A stretch of DNA of 64,000 nt from Parabacteroides merdae ATCC 43184 (GCF_025151215.1 NZ_CP102286.1:620001-684000); one strand, 5' to 3'. Counted from the stretch's first letter, positions 36,508 through 46,259 are shown. The notes: generated from the letters alone by a model not told the origin. Translations and numbers: made by a program.

Positions 36508-38973
36508 ATGAATATATCTTACAATTGGCTGAAAGATTATCTTGATTTTGATTTACAGCCTGATGAAGTAGCAGCAGCACTTACCTCTATTGGTTTGGAA
36601 ACCGGAGGGGTAGAAGAAGTTCAAACCATCAAAGGTGGATTGGAAGGACTTGTCATCGGTGAAGTTCTTACTTGCGAAGAACATCCGAATTCCGATCACT
36701 TGCACATTACAACCGTGAATGTTGGCGGCGCGGAACCCTTGCAGATTGTTTGTGGTGCGCCGAATGTAGCTGCCGGACAGAAAGTGGTTGTTGCTGTAAA
36801 CGGTACTAAATTGTATGATGGTGATGAGTGCTTTACGATCAAGCGCTCTAAAATCCGTGGCGTTGAATCGAACGGTATGATTTGTGCTGAAGATGAAATC
36901 GGTATTGGAACAGATCATGCAGGTATAATCGTACTGCCGGCCGATGCGGTAGTCGGTACTCCGGCCAAAGAATATTATAATGTGAAGAGCGATTATGTGC
37001 TGGAAGTCGATATCACGCCGAACCGTGTGGATGCCACTTCTCATTTCGGTGTAGCTCGCGACCTAGCCGCTTACCTGAAACAGAACGGTAAGCCTGCCAA
37101 CTTGAAACGTCCGAGTGTGGATGCTTTCAAGATTGATGATGAAGTTCCGGCTATCGAAGTTGTCGTTGAAAATAAAGAAGCCTGTCTGCGCTATTCAGGT
37201 ATTACGATTAAAAATGTAACTGTAAAGGAAAGTCCGGAATGGTTGCAGAACCGTTTGAAGGTGATCGGCCTGCGTCCCATTAATAACGTGGTGGATATTA
37301 CGAACTATATCTTGCACGGCGTAGGACAGCCTTTGCACTCTTTCGATGCCGATAAGATCAAAGGTAATAAAGTCGTGGTACGCTCGGCGACGGAAGGTGC
37401 CAAGTTTGTGACGCTCGATGGTGTGGAACGTACGTTGACCGACCGTGATCTGATGATTTGCAATGTGGAAGAGCCGATGTGTATCGCCGGTGTATTTGGC
37501 GGACTCGATTCCGGTGTGACGGAACAGACTAAGAATGTATTCCTGGAATCGGCCACTTTCCATCCGACTTGGATCCGTAAGACAGCCCGTCGCTTCGGTC
37601 TGAATACGGATGCTTCTTTCCGCTATGAACGCGGCTTGGATCCGAATCAGACGGTCGAAGTGATGAAGCGTGCCGCTCTGTTGATTCAGGAAGTGGCAGG
37701 CGGAACGATTACGGGTGCTATCCAGGATATTTATCCGGTTCCGGTTGCCCCCTATCGTGTGGAACTGACTTACGATAAGGTCAATACATTGATCGGCAAG
37801 GTGATTCCGGTTGAAACGGTCAAGAGCATTCTGGAAAGCTTGGAAATGAAGATCGTTTCCGAAACTGCCGAAGGTTTGGTGATTGATGTGCCTGTATATC
37901 GTATTGATGTACAGCGCGATGTCGACGTGATCGAGGATATTCTCCGTATTTACGGATATAATAATGTGGAATTCAGTGACAATGTAAAGTCTAATCTGAG
38001 CTATCAGACTCCGACTGACCGCAGTTATAAATTGCAGAACCTGATTTCCGAACAACTTTGCGGTTGCGGTTTCAACGAGATCCTGAATAACTCGCTGACA
38101 CGCTCGGCCTACTATGACAATCTTTCCACTTACCCGGTTTCTCACTGTGTGATGTTGATGAATCCGTTGAGTGCAGATCTGAATTGCATGCGCCAGACGT
38201 TGTTGTTCGGAGGCTTGGAAAGTGTTGAACATAATGCGAAACGCAAAAATGGCAATATCCGCTTCTTCGAATTCGGAAATTGCTATGATTACAATATCGA
38301 CCATAAGAAGGAAGGTGAAACATTAGCCGAATTCTCGGAAGATTATCGTTTGGGCTTGTGGGTAAGCGGCAGCCGTGTGGATAACAACTGGGCGCATCCG
38401 AATGAAAAGTCTTCTGTTTATGAATTGAAGGCATATGTGGAAAACATCTTGGTTCGTCTCGGTGTGAATTTGCAGAAGGTCATTTTTGGTAATCTGGCTA
38501 ACGATATCTATTCGGCAGGTTTGAGCATTACGACTTCGTCCGGGCGCCAGTTAGGTACGATGGGTATCGTCAGCCCGAAGATCTGTAAGGAATTGGATAT
38601 TGAAACGGATGTCTATTATGCGGAACTTTCCTGGACATTGTTGATGAAGGAAATCAAGAAGAGCAAGGTTACCTTCTCTGAAATTTCCAAGTTCCCGGCA
38701 GTGAAACGAGATCTAGCCCTGTTGTTAGAGAAGAATGTTCAATTTGCCGAAATAGAAAAGATCGCAACGGAAAGTGAACGTAAACTGTTGAAAGACGTTG
38801 CTTTGTTTGATGTATACGAAGGAAAGAATCTGCCGGCTGGCAAGAAATCATATGCCGTCAGCTTCTATTTGCAGGATGAAGGAAAGACTTTGAATGATAA
38901 GCAGATCGATGCTATCATGAAAAAGATCCAGACAAATTTGGAACAGAAGTTAGGTGCACAATTGAGAGGATAA
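36508..38973 (+). CDS. pheT: Phenylalanine--tRNA ligase beta subunit
   Basis: Large subunit of the (alpha-beta)2 PheRS that charges tRNA-Phe. The N-terminal MNISYNWLKDYLDF and an EMAP/tRNA-binding domain (about 40-150, with HPNSDHLHITTVNVG) are followed by the B3/B4 editing domain. Then come a B5 domain and the synthetase-like core with FFEFGNCYDY. A C-terminal ferredoxin-fold anticodon-binding domain closes the chain (KFPAVKRDLALLL, about 726-820). Length (821 residues) is normal. In this organism pheT is unlinked to pheS, which lies 19 kb away on the other strand (57764-58783). It is followed by yebC 34 bp later, a likely operon. Confidence 0.96.
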   Translation: MNISYNWLKDYLDFDLQPDEVAAALTSIGLETGGVEEVQTIKGGLEGLVIGEVLTCEEHPNSDHLHITTVNVGGAEPLQIVCGAPNVAAGQKVVVAVNGTKLYDGDECFTIKRSKIRGVESNGMICAEDEIGIGTDHAGIIVLPADAVVGTPAKEYYNVKSDYVLEVDITPNRVDATSHFGVARDLAAYLKQNGKPANLKRPSVDAFKIDDEVPAIEVVVENKEACLRYSGITIKNVTVKESPEWLQNRLKVIGLRPINNVVDITNYILHGVGQPLHSFDADKIKGNKVVVRSATEGAKFVTLDGVERTLTDRDLMICNVEEPMCIAGVFGGLDSGVTEQTKNVFLESATFHPTWIRKTARRFGLNTDASFRYERGLDPNQTVEVMKRAALLIQEVAGGTITGAIQDIYPVPVAPYRVELTYDKVNTLIGKVIPVETVKSILESLEMKIVSETAEGLVIDVPVYRIDVQRDVDVIEDILRIYGYNNVEFSDNVKSNLSYQTPTDRSYKLQNLISEQLCGCGFNEILNNSLTRSAYYDNLSTYPVSHCVMLMNPLSADLNCMRQTLLFGGLESVEHNAKRKNGNIRFFEFGNCYDYNIDHKKEGETLAEFSEDYRLGLWVSGSRVDNNWAHPNEKSSVYELKAYVENILVRLGVNLQKVIFGNLANDIYSAGLSITTSSGRQLGTMGIVSPKICKELDIETDVYYAELSWTLLMKEIKKSKVTFSEISKFPAVKRDLALLLEKNVQFAEIEKIATESERKLLKDVALFDVYEGKNLPAGKKSYAVSFYLQDEGKTLNDKQIDAIMKKIQTNLEQKLGAQLRG

Positions 38974-39007
38974 AAAACATAAATCATAAATCATAAGATC
39001 ATAAATT

Positions 39008-39742
39008 ATGGGAAGAGCGTTTGAGTTTCGTAAAGCGAGAAAGTTTAAGCGTTGGGGTAATATGGCCCGTGTATTTACTAAGTTGGGTAAAGAAATTACG
39101 ATAGCTGCAAAACAAGGTGGACCGGAACCTGAAAACAATCCGCGTTTGCGTGTATTGATGCAGACTGCTAAAAAAGAGAACATGCCGAAAGATAATGTCG
39201 AACGTGCTATCAAGCGGGCTGTCTCTAAGGATTTTACCGATTATAAAGAAATGAACTACGAGGGATATGGTCCTTTCGGTATTGCTATTTTTGTGGAAAC
39301 TGCGACAGACAATACGACTCGTACTGTAGCAAATGTACGTAGTTATTTCAACAAGAACGGTGGTTCTTTGGGTACATCCGGCAGTTTGGAGTTCCTGTTC
39401 GAGCATAAATGTGTTTTCCATATTGCAAAAAAGGATGGCATGTCGTTGGAAGATCTTGAGTTGGAGCTGATAGACTATGGAGTCGATGAAGTGGATGAAG
39501 ATGAAGACGAAGTGGTTCTCTATGGTGAATTTGCCCAGAATTCGGCTATTCAGAAATATCTGGAAGAGAATGGATATGAAATCACCAGTAGCGAATTTGT
39601 CCGTATTCCGAACGATGTGAAAGAAGTGACTCCCGAGCAGCGTGAATCGATTGAAAAATTGATTGAAAAGTTGGAAGAGGACGAAGACGTTCAGAATGTG
39701 TTCCACAATATGAAGGAAGACGAAAACGGAGACGAAGAATAA
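39008..39742 (+). CDS. yebC: YebC/PmpR-family protein (TACO1-like)
   Basis: Cytoplasmic YebC-family protein. Members have been described as transcription regulators (PmpR) and, more recently, as ribosome-associated factors that ease translation of proline-rich stretches. The N-terminal RKARKFKRWGNMARVFTKLG, the middle RAIKRAVSKDFTDYKEMNYE and GPFGIAIFVETATDNTTRTV identify the family. An acidic, low-complexity tail (EEDEDVQNVFHNMKEDENG) ends the protein. It follows pheT by 34 bp, and an 18-bp perfect terminator follows. The N-terminus differs from proteobacterial YebC (AGHSKW...), as is usual in Bacteroidota. Confidence 0.93.
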   Translation: MGRAFEFRKARKFKRWGNMARVFTKLGKEITIAAKQGGPEPENNPRLRVLMQTAKKENMPKDNVERAIKRAVSKDFTDYKEMNYEGYGPFGIAIFVETATDNTTRTVANVRSYFNKNGGSLGTSGSLEFLFEHKCVFHIAKKDGMSLEDLELELIDYGVDEVDEDEDEVVLYGEFAQNSAIQKYLEENGYEITSSEFVRIPNDVKEVTPEQRESIEKLIEKLEEDEDVQNVFHNMKEDENGDEE

Positions 39743-39762
39743 GTTCGTATTTGTTATAGAAT

Positions 39763-39805
39763 AAAAAAGAGAGTACAAGGACTATAACCTTGTACTCTCT
39801 TTTTT
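39763..39805 (+). terminator. Terminator after yebC
   Basis: A perfect 18-bp stem (39763-39780 with 39788-39805), a 7-nt loop and a T-run. One of the strongest hairpins in the window. Confidence 0.92.
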
Positions 39806-39886
39806 ATTCTATATCAGTATTTATATCAAAAAATCTTCTTTTCTTTGCTGTACTTTATTTCAATACAAATACATTTTTTAGTGGTT

Positions 39887-40642
39887 ATGAAAGGTTTTAG
39901 AACTCTACTTTGTGTTATTTCGTTAGCCTTATCAGGCGTAATTGTGAGTGATGTTATGGCCCAGAAAGAATTGGGTGTGTTTAATTCTTTGGCAGTAGGT
40001 GTGGGCGTCGGTACTACCGGTATCGACGTGAATGTGGCAACTCCCATCACATCTCACTTTGATTTACGTGGTGGTTTTTCCATTATGCCAAATTTCAGCA
40101 TGAGTACGGATGTAGATGTTGATGTGGAAGCTATGGAAGGCGTGAGTGTTCCCTCTACGATTGGTATGGAGGGAAGTATCAAGCGTGTTTCCGGTGAATT
40201 ACTTGTGAATTATTATCCGTTTAAAAAAAGTTCTTTCTTTTTGACTGCTGGTGCTTACTTTGGCGGGGGAACTTTATTAAAAATAAATGGGCATAGTGAT
40301 GAATTGAAGGAATTGGTAGCCGAAGCCGGTAAGGCCGGTGTTGTTATCGGCGATTATACGATTCCGGTAGACAAAAACGGTAATGTGTCAGGTGGCTTGA
40401 AAGTTTCGAATTTCCGTCCGTATGTGGGTTTGGGGTTCGGCCGTGCCGTACCGAAGAAACGGCTTGGTGTAATGTTCGAGCTGGGAGTCCAGTTCCACGG
40501 CAAACCGGATGTTTATACGGACTATGGTAATGTCAACAATTTGTTGGATGAAGTCGATCCGGACGATACGTTTTCGAAAATCATGGATAAGCTCACTGTT
40601 TATCCGGTTATGAAGATACGTCTGTGTGGACGGATTTTCTAA
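39887..40642 (+). CDS. Predicted outer-membrane beta-barrel protein
   Basis: Exported 251-residue protein. The ATG at 39887 gives a signal peptide (MKGFRTLLCVISLALSG, cleavage near VMAQ); the longer frame would need a TTG at 39845. The mature part has alternating hydrophobic beta-strands: NSLAVGVGVGTTGIDVNVA, LLVNYYPFKKSSFFLTAG, RPYVGLGFGRAVP. It ends in a terminal strand, VMKIRLCGRIF, that finishes on Phe, a typical barrel signature. The function is unknown; it resembles small OmpA/OmpW-like barrels. It is flanked by strong terminators on both sides, hence monocistronic. The barrel call is from pattern, not from a recognised family. Confidence 0.75.
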   Translation: MKGFRTLLCVISLALSGVIVSDVMAQKELGVFNSLAVGVGVGTTGIDVNVATPITSHFDLRGGFSIMPNFSMSTDVDVDVEAMEGVSVPSTIGMEGSIKRVSGELLVNYYPFKKSSFFLTAGAYFGGGTLLKINGHSDELKELVAEAGKAGVVIGDYTIPVDKNGNVSGGLKVSNFRPYVGLGFGRAVPKKRLGVMFELGVQFHGKPDVYTDYGNVNNLLDEVDPDDTFSKIMDKLTVYPVMKIRLCGRIF

Positions 40643-40664
40643 TCGTACGTAAATATATATATTA

Positions 40665-40700
40665 AATGAAAGCCTGGCTGTGGGGAGTCAGGCTTTCATT
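40665..40700. terminator. Bidirectional terminator between convergent genes
   Basis: A stem of 12 perfect pairs extended by a few more (40665-40679 with 40686-40700) has T-runs on both strands. It overlaps the end of the 6-bladed-propeller gene. Confidence 0.85.
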
Positions 40701-41743
40701 TTTACTATAAATAAGACTGGGTTGTCTTTGTTTGTCAGGTCAGGAAAAGAGTAGGCAAGTTCTTTGCCGCTTTTATAATAACAGTAGGTGTTGCTTTGAA
40801 GGTCTATGGATTGAAGTTCGAGAATCTTGCCTGTCTTGTAAAAGTTGTCATCCAATCCTCCTTGCACGTGATAGGCTTTTGTTCTTCGTTGGTCGTAACA
40901 AAATGTATAGCTACGTTCCGGTAGAGTAGGATCGTAGTGTGTTGAGATTAAAAAACGTGTCCCGATCTGTAAAGGGAGAATTTTTGCGTAGTCCTCAGTG
41001 ATGGTCAACTGGTTGCTATTGATGAGATAGAGCGTGTCGTTTAAGATATGGGCTGGCTGTAAGGATGGCGCTTGTACATAAACGTGCCCGTTCTTGACGG
41101 CTATTTCGGTACCTGTCTTGTAATTGATATCCATTCTTCCCAAATCGGCAACATCCAGTTTGCGCTTCCCGACTTCATTAAAGTAGAGATCAAATTTATA
41201 GAGCCATTGTTCGATTGACGGAGCTTGCTTGTTTTCTGAATTAACCAAGTCTATTGTTGTCCACAGATGGTTGTTATAATAAGCCATATGCCCGAAAGTT
41301 TTCCATGAAGCATCTTGAGGGAGGATACTCTGAAAAAGGAGTTGCCCGTCGTAATCATAATAGTATACCTCATGTCCGGTGCCGATCACGACCAGCCGGT
41401 CGTGGACAGGATCGACCGCATAGTCAACCAGTTCGACTGGCTGTCTCGTTCCTGGCAGATGTGCCGTTATTTGTCCGAGAAATTGACCGGAACTGTTGAA
41501 ATGATAAAGTTGACGATCGCTGACAAGGAAGATGTCTTCCCGGTCGCGCTTGATCATTTTAATCTTGTTCAAAGAACAATGTCCGTTTGTTTTCAAAGGG
41601 ATGGCGATCACCTCCTCGGCGACATCGGACAGACTTCCTTCCGGTTGACATTGAGGCAAATCGGTAGTATGGATCACTTGATATCCGATCCATCCGTATA
41701 AGGCTATCAGACATATGAATAAAAGATTAAAGGTTTTTCTCAT
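40688..41743 (-). CDS. 6-bladed beta-propeller protein, membrane-anchored or secreted
   Basis: A 351-residue protein with an N-terminal hydrophobic signal/anchor (about 5-22, no lipobox cysteine). It is followed by repeats of the NHL/6-bladed-propeller type: IKMIKRDREDIFLVSDRQL, LYHFNSSGQFLGQI, VDPVHDRLVVIGTGHEVYYY. This large Bacteroidota family lies on the surface or in the periplasm and its ligands are mostly unknown. The stop codon lies inside the convergent terminator hairpin. There is no neighbouring operon partner in the same direction close enough to suggest a role. Confidence 0.75.
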   Translation of the reverse strand: MRKTFNLLFICLIALYGWIGYQVIHTTDLPQCQPEGSLSDVAEEVIAIPLKTNGHCSLNKIKMIKRDREDIFLVSDRQLYHFNSSGQFLGQITAHLPGTRQPVELVDYAVDPVHDRLVVIGTGHEVYYYDYDGQLLFQSILPQDASWKTFGHMAYYNNHLWTTIDLVNSENKQAPSIEQWLYKFDLYFNEVGKRKLDVADLGRMDINYKTGTEIAVKNGHVYVQAPSLQPAHILNDTLYLINSNQLTITEDYAKILPLQIGTRFLISTHYDPTLPERSYTFCYDQRRTKAYHVQGGLDDNFYKTGKILELQSIDLQSNTYCYYKSGKELAYSFPDLTNKDNPVLFIVKMKA

Positions 41744-41809
41744 TTCATTTCTAATTAAAAAATTCCTTTGTATAAACGGACGATACTGTCGGTTTATTGC
41801 AAGGATCTC

Positions 41810-42574
41810 TTAATCCTGCAAGAAAATCCAGTTGTTTTCGGAGGAGATATCTTCTCTGTACCGGAATCCTTCCCAAGTAAAATCTTTTAATGCATCCGGA
41901 TTGGTAATCCGGTTTTTAACGATGTAACGGGTCATTTGTCCACGTGCCATCTTGGCGTAGATTACGATTGTTTCGGCTTTCCCGTTTTTCCAGACTTTAA
42001 AATCCGGTGTTATTACACGGACAGATTGTTCTACCTTTTTCCAGTCGAATGATGGTTGTAGGTCCATGCTCCCCAGGTTGATCAGTAGGTTATCGTCGGC
42101 TTTCACTTCTTCAATAAGCGGTTCTGTTTGACGGGCACGCCAGTAAATATACATATTCCCTTCTCCTAATTCGGGCAGTTTCACATCATATTCCATCCGG
42201 TAAGGTTTGATCAGGTCCAGCGGGCGAAGGAGACCATAACAAATGGAAACGAGCCGCAAATGATCCTGGGCAAAGCGGAAGTCCGCCTCTGTAAAATCTT
42301 TGGGATTGATATTCTTGAATACGACACCCGTATAAGCCAATAAAGCTTGTAGCGGTTCTTCTTCCGCAGAATGGAAATTCTGAAAACGATGGTAACTTTC
42401 CATCATCAGCTTGGGACTGAGCTTTAACATCCTGCCTAATTCTTCGGCGGGATATTGAGCCATGTGCAATGCGATCTCGATTGCTTCCTGGTTGAATCGG
42501 GGCGTTGTACCTGCAGGCGCTTTTATTTTGGATGTTCCAGCCATTGTCTTGGCAGGAGATAAGATGATATGCAT
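41810..42574 (-). CDS. yaaA: YaaA/DUF328 family peroxide-stress protein
   Basis: Cytoplasmic protein of the YaaA family, which in E. coli lowers free iron and limits hydroxyl-radical damage during peroxide stress and binds DNA. The start at 42574 gives the usual MHIILSPAKTM; a longer in-frame reading from 42616 would add non-homologous residues. Family segments include LLAYTGVVFKNINPKDF, ICYGLLRPLDLIKPYRMEYD and KMARGQMTRYIVKNRI. Length (254 residues) is normal. It begins 42 bp after the EamA transporter gene and probably shares its promoter. Confidence 0.93.
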   Translation of the reverse strand: MHIILSPAKTMAGTSKIKAPAGTTPRFNQEAIEIALHMAQYPAEELGRMLKLSPKLMMESYHRFQNFHSAEEEPLQALLAYTGVVFKNINPKDFTEADFRFAQDHLRLVSICYGLLRPLDLIKPYRMEYDVKLPELGEGNMYIYWRARQTEPLIEEVKADDNLLINLGSMDLQPSFDWKKVEQSVRVITPDFKVWKNGKAETIVIYAKMARGQMTRYIVKNRITNPDALKDFTWEGFRYREDISSENNWIFLQD

Positions 42575-42616
42575 ATTTGTGAATATATTGTTTTTATTAT
42601 GTAAATATCTCGTCAT

Positions 42617-43534
42617 TTATATCCGGTGCATAAATAAAAGTCGGATATCCCGCACCCATTTCCTGATATAACTGCCTGATATCACGATGCAGACTGCTGA
42701 TAGCACTACTACTATTCCTCCGATCTGCATCGGTTGCAGATGCTCGCCTAAGAAAAGGACGCCCATGCATACGGCGGTAAGCGGCTCCATGCATCCCAAG
42801 ATCGCAGTCGTTGTCGAACCTATATAACGAATGGCCAGTATCAGTGTAAGGTCGGATACCAACGTCGGGAGGAAAGCAACCATCAGCACGTCTATCGTTG
42901 TGGCCAGATTCGGCATCGGGTCGGGAAAATCTCCTTTTATCGCCAGATTTACCAGAAAGACAATCGCTCCGGAAAGCAGAATATAGAAAGTGGCTTTCAA
43001 GCTGTCGAGCCTGGCGATCCGGCTTCGGTTCATACCTACGATGTAGGCTGCATAGGCAATCACTGTAGCCAATACCAACATTAATCCTTTTATATTGATA
43101 GAACCTCCCGGCGTATTTCCTCCGCTCAACATATAGACACCGCTTACCGCCATCGCCATTGCCAGCAGTATCGGCATTGTCAGCTTGTCCTTGTAAAATA
43201 CAAACATGATCAGGCTGACTACCACCGGATAAAGGAAATGGATCGTTGTCGCCACCCCGCTCGGAATATAAAGATAAGCCTCCGTCAGCCAAAGCGCCGT
43301 GATGGCATAAAGTGTACCTAAAATAAAAGCGATCCCGAATTCGCTTTTCTGTATATCGAACGGAATCTTTTTCACCCACATCAGTACGGCAACCAGTACG
43401 GATGCTAAGGAAAAACGGTAGAACAGCAACGAGTCCAAACCTACGCCGTTTTCAAGCGCCGGAATGGAAAAAAGAGGAATCAATCCGAATGTGGCGGATG
43501 CGATAAGTCCGTACAAAAATCCTTTTACCTTCAT
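42617..43534 (-). CDS. EamA/DMT-superfamily transporter (paralogue 1)
   Basis: Inner-membrane drug/metabolite transporter with two EamA repeats, about ten membrane helices over 305 residues. Features: GFLYGLIASATFGLIPLFSI at the start, IPSGVATTIHFLYPVVVSLI closing the first repeat, and RYIGSTTTAILGCMEPLTAV in the second. The superfamily exports amino acids, metabolites or drugs; the substrate is unknown here. A TACTTTTG -7 box lies at 43565-43572. It is the first gene of a probable operon with yaaA. A clear paralogue is at 59206-60150. Confidence 0.9.
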   Translation of the reverse strand: MKVKGFLYGLIASATFGLIPLFSIPALENGVGLDSLLFYRFSLASVLVAVLMWVKKIPFDIQKSEFGIAFILGTLYAITALWLTEAYLYIPSGVATTIHFLYPVVVSLIMFVFYKDKLTMPILLAMAMAVSGVYMLSGGNTPGGSINIKGLMLVLATVIAYAAYIVGMNRSRIARLDSLKATFYILLSGAIVFLVNLAIKGDFPDPMPNLATTIDVLMVAFLPTLVSDLTLILAIRYIGSTTTAILGCMEPLTAVCMGVLFLGEHLQPMQIGGIVVVLSAVCIVISGSYIRKWVRDIRLLFMHRI

Positions 43535-43564
43535 GTAAATTCACTGTCTGTTGAAATGAGGGGA

Positions 43565-43572
43565 CAAAAGTA
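43565..43572 (-). promoter_or_regulatory. -7 box of EamA-yaaA promoter
   Basis: TACTTTTG on the minus strand, 31 bp before the EamA ATG. Confidence 0.6.
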
Positions 43573-43632
43573 GCAAATCTTTCTGAACCTTTTCTAATGA
43601 AATGGGAATCATGCTTTGCTATTCTTTTCGAT

Positions 43633-43640
43633 TAATTTTG
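43633..43640 (+). promoter_or_regulatory. -7 box upstream of the broken receptor gene
   Basis: TAATTTTG, 107 bp before the pseudogene's ATG; the promoter seems to have survived the coding lesions. Confidence 0.45.
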
Positions 43641-43746
43641 TATGTTTACGGCGTATTAGAAAATGATGGACAGCTAATTATGTCCGGGAGCATGATGAAT
43701 AACCCTTGTTTAGGGTGTGTGGAAATTAATACAAACTTTATATTAT

Positions 43747-45721
43747 ATGAAAATCGGAATCGGTATTTTACTATTATTCTTTGTTACCTCTTTGCAGGCA
43801 CAGAACATTATAGGAAAGGTCATAGACAATAAAAAACAACCGGTAGATGGTGCAACCATCGTTTTGCAGGCAATAGATTCTACTTATATAAACGCTTCTA
43901 TTTCAAATGTAGACGGAACTTTTGTGTTGGATAGCCAGCCTGAAGAATACCGCTTGATCGTGCAGCATCTCTTGTACAGGACTAAGGAAATCGAGGGAAA
44001 GGGCAGAGATGTCGGTGTCATTCAACTTGATCCGCAGGATTATGCTTTGGATGAGGTCGTGGTAAAAGCGGAGCGTCCTTTTGTGAAGGTGGAAGAAGGG
44101 CGTTTGGGATATGATCTGTCCGTTCTTGCCGGCGACGGGGTGGTGAACAATGCATACGAGGCTCTGACTAAACTCCCCGGTGTAAAAGAGACTAAAGGTG
44201 TATTAACTTTGGCAGGTACGGGAAATTTGACAGTCGTCTTGAATGGAAAACCGACAACAATGGACGCCGGACAACTTGAGACGCTTTTGCGCAATACTCC
44301 GTTGGATAGAGTGGAAAAGGCGGAAGTCATGTACAGTGCGCCTCCCGAATATCATGTAAGATAATTTGGATGATGAAGATCATTTTAATCTCGCTTATAC
44401 CAGCAGTTTTACACCTGAGCAGCATAGCAATAGCCTGACTTCCGGTAATTATCAGGCAAGCAATGTTGACAAATATGTCGAAACCCGTATGCACAATGTC
44501 ACTTTGCAATATCATTCCGGATCTGGATTTGATGTCGGCGGAGATTACACGCATTATACGTCAGATAATAACCAAACTTTGTTTGCGGATTATGCGGATG
44601 GTGCTCAAAGCGGTTTCTCTATAATCGGTGGTCAAAAGATAGACCGTTATTCTATTTATGTTGACCGGAAGCGTTCTTTGGCTAAAGAATGGGATTTGGG
44701 GTACGGTATGTCTTACCGATTTGCAAAAGACCGTGACTTTCAGACCTATGATAAGGTTACAGGTGATATCCCGACCGAAAATACGGATTCCCGGCTTCGT
44801 GAGCAGACTGCCAATGTCTATGTTTCCTTGAGCAAGAACTATGCGACTGGTACATCGGTTTCTATCTCTGCTACAGGTGAATATTATACCATCGGCAATT
44901 ATCGTAAGTGGGCTGTCTATCCGCAAGCATCTTTGACGTATGTAAAATCTTCCGAACATTTATTCCAGTTTTCGTTATCGACGGATAAGACTTATCCGGG
45001 GTATTGGGATATGCAGTCTTCCGTCAGTCATCTGAACGGATATACCGAGCTTTGGGGGACGCCGGGATTGAAACCTTCGACAGCCTATAATTTGAACGGC
45101 AATTATATATGGAAGCAAAAGTATATTTTCGGTCTGTTCTTCATGCATACGTCTGACTTTTTCGTACAGACGGGCTATCAATCGACTGACCGTTTGGCAT
45201 TGATTTATAAGAATACGAACTGGAACTATATGCAGATGTGGGGGACAAACGTCATCTTACCCTTTAAAGCCGGAAATTGGCTGGATTCACGACTCACTTT
45301 GGTCGGTATGCAAGTTCACTAGCGTTGCGATGACTTTTTTGATATCCCGTTTAACCGGAGGAAATGGATGTTCAACAGTTCGCTGGATAACACGTTTAAG
45401 GTAGGTAAGAATCTGGCTTTCGAATTGATAGGTAGTATACAAACCCCGATGATCCAGGGGACTTTTGACATTGAAACAGTCTATAACCTCACTGCCGGAT
45501 TGAAATGGAGTTTTGCTAGCGATAGGATAAATCTGTCTGCTCGTTGCAGTGATCTTTTCAACTCGGGCATGCCCAATTTGAAAGTTCGTTTTAATGGGCA
45601 ACACTTGGATATGAACAACGATTTTTATTCGCGCTCTTTTACCATACATTTCAGCTACCGCTTCGGTGGATATAAGAAGAAAGAAGCCGGGAAGATTGAT
45701 ACCTCAAGGTTCGGACATTAG
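43747..45721 (+). pseudogene. Broken TonB-dependent receptor-like outer-membrane beta-barrel protein
   Basis: Three collinear pieces of one gene. Piece 1 (43747-44364) has a signal peptide (ILLLFFVTSLQAQ), a carboxypeptidase-regulatory-like domain and a plug up to SAPPEYHVR, then stops. Piece 2 (about 44366-45322) is in another frame and holds barrel strands from DHFNLAYTSSFTPEQ to LTLVGMQVH. Its end is a TAG at 45320-45322; the same frame then continues through piece 3 (from about 45323, with the ATG at 45368) to the barrel end SYRFGGYKKK at 45721. So there is a frameshift, probably with loss of tens of residues after EYHVR, and an in-frame amber stop. The family is the outer-membrane beta-barrel group related to TonB receptors. 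Loss of function is the simplest reading; sequencing error could explain the TAG but not the missing segment. Confidence 0.82.
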
Positions 45722-45781
45722 TATGAGCCCTGTTTATCTTTTAGGGTTGTGTGTCGAATGTACTTGTTTCCGTCTTTATGG

Positions 45782-45821
45782 ATAGCATACTGGACAAGTT
45801 ACAATTTGTCCAGTATGCTAT
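45782..45821. terminator. Bidirectional terminator between pseudogene and marR
   Basis: A perfect 16-bp stem (45782-45797 with 45806-45821) with an 8-nt loop is followed by a T-rich tract on the plus strand. It overlaps the last codons of the MarR gene. Confidence 0.88.
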
Positions 45822-46239
45822 TTATTTTTTGTAAATTATTTCTACATGAGACAATTTGCCGGGAAGGCATTTCATTTCCTATCAGACCGTATATTCCATG
45901 CAACAGAGGTTTTACCCGGAGAGCGAGCCGTTCGCCCTCTTCTGTCAGGTAAATTTGTTTGTTACGCCGGTCCGTCGGGTTTCCTCGACGTTCTACCCAG
46001 CCTTTCTTTTCCAGATTATTGATAAGATTGGTCAAGCAAGCTTTGTCTTTAGCTGTCTGTTCTGCCAGATATTGCTGGCTGACTCCGGGTTTCTTCCATA
46101 AACGATGCATCACCTGGAGCATCTCGAATGTCATGTCGACATTATTGGTTCTCAATACTCTTTGTATGGTCTGGCGAAAGGTCATTCGCGTTTTCAGAAT
46201 TTGGAGTATTAGTTCGTGTGCCGTTTCGTTATTTGCCAT
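45799..46239 (-). CDS. MarR-family transcriptional regulator
   Basis: Small (146-residue) winged-helix DNA-binding repressor. Features: LWKKPGVSQQYLAEQTAKDK for helix-turn-helix, LTNLINNLEKKGWVERRGNP for the recognition helix and wing, then TDRRNKQIYLTEEGERLA, the classical MarR wing signature. MarR proteins are usually homodimers that release DNA when a small molecule or oxidant binds; ligand and target are unknown. It is convergent with the broken receptor. It has its own -7 box (46260-46267), and its 3' end is inside a shared terminator. Confidence 0.92.
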   Translation of the reverse strand: MANNETAHELILQILKTRMTFRQTIQRVLRTNNVDMTFEMLQVMHRLWKKPGVSQQYLAEQTAKDKACLTNLINNLEKKGWVERRGNPTDRRNKQIYLTEEGERLALRVKPLLHGIYGLIGNEMPSRQIVSCRNNLQKINSILDKL

Positions 46240-46259
46240 TGCTGTTTACTTTTACGGCA

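Noticed and set aside
37195..38304. 369-codon antisense frame inside pheT
   Set aside because: Low-complexity, His/Ile-rich translation with no recognisable domain, opposite an intact pheT.
42597..43379. 260-codon alternative frame over the EamA gene
   Set aside because: Same strand, different frame, charged Arg-rich translation; the EamA frame has ten clean membrane helices.
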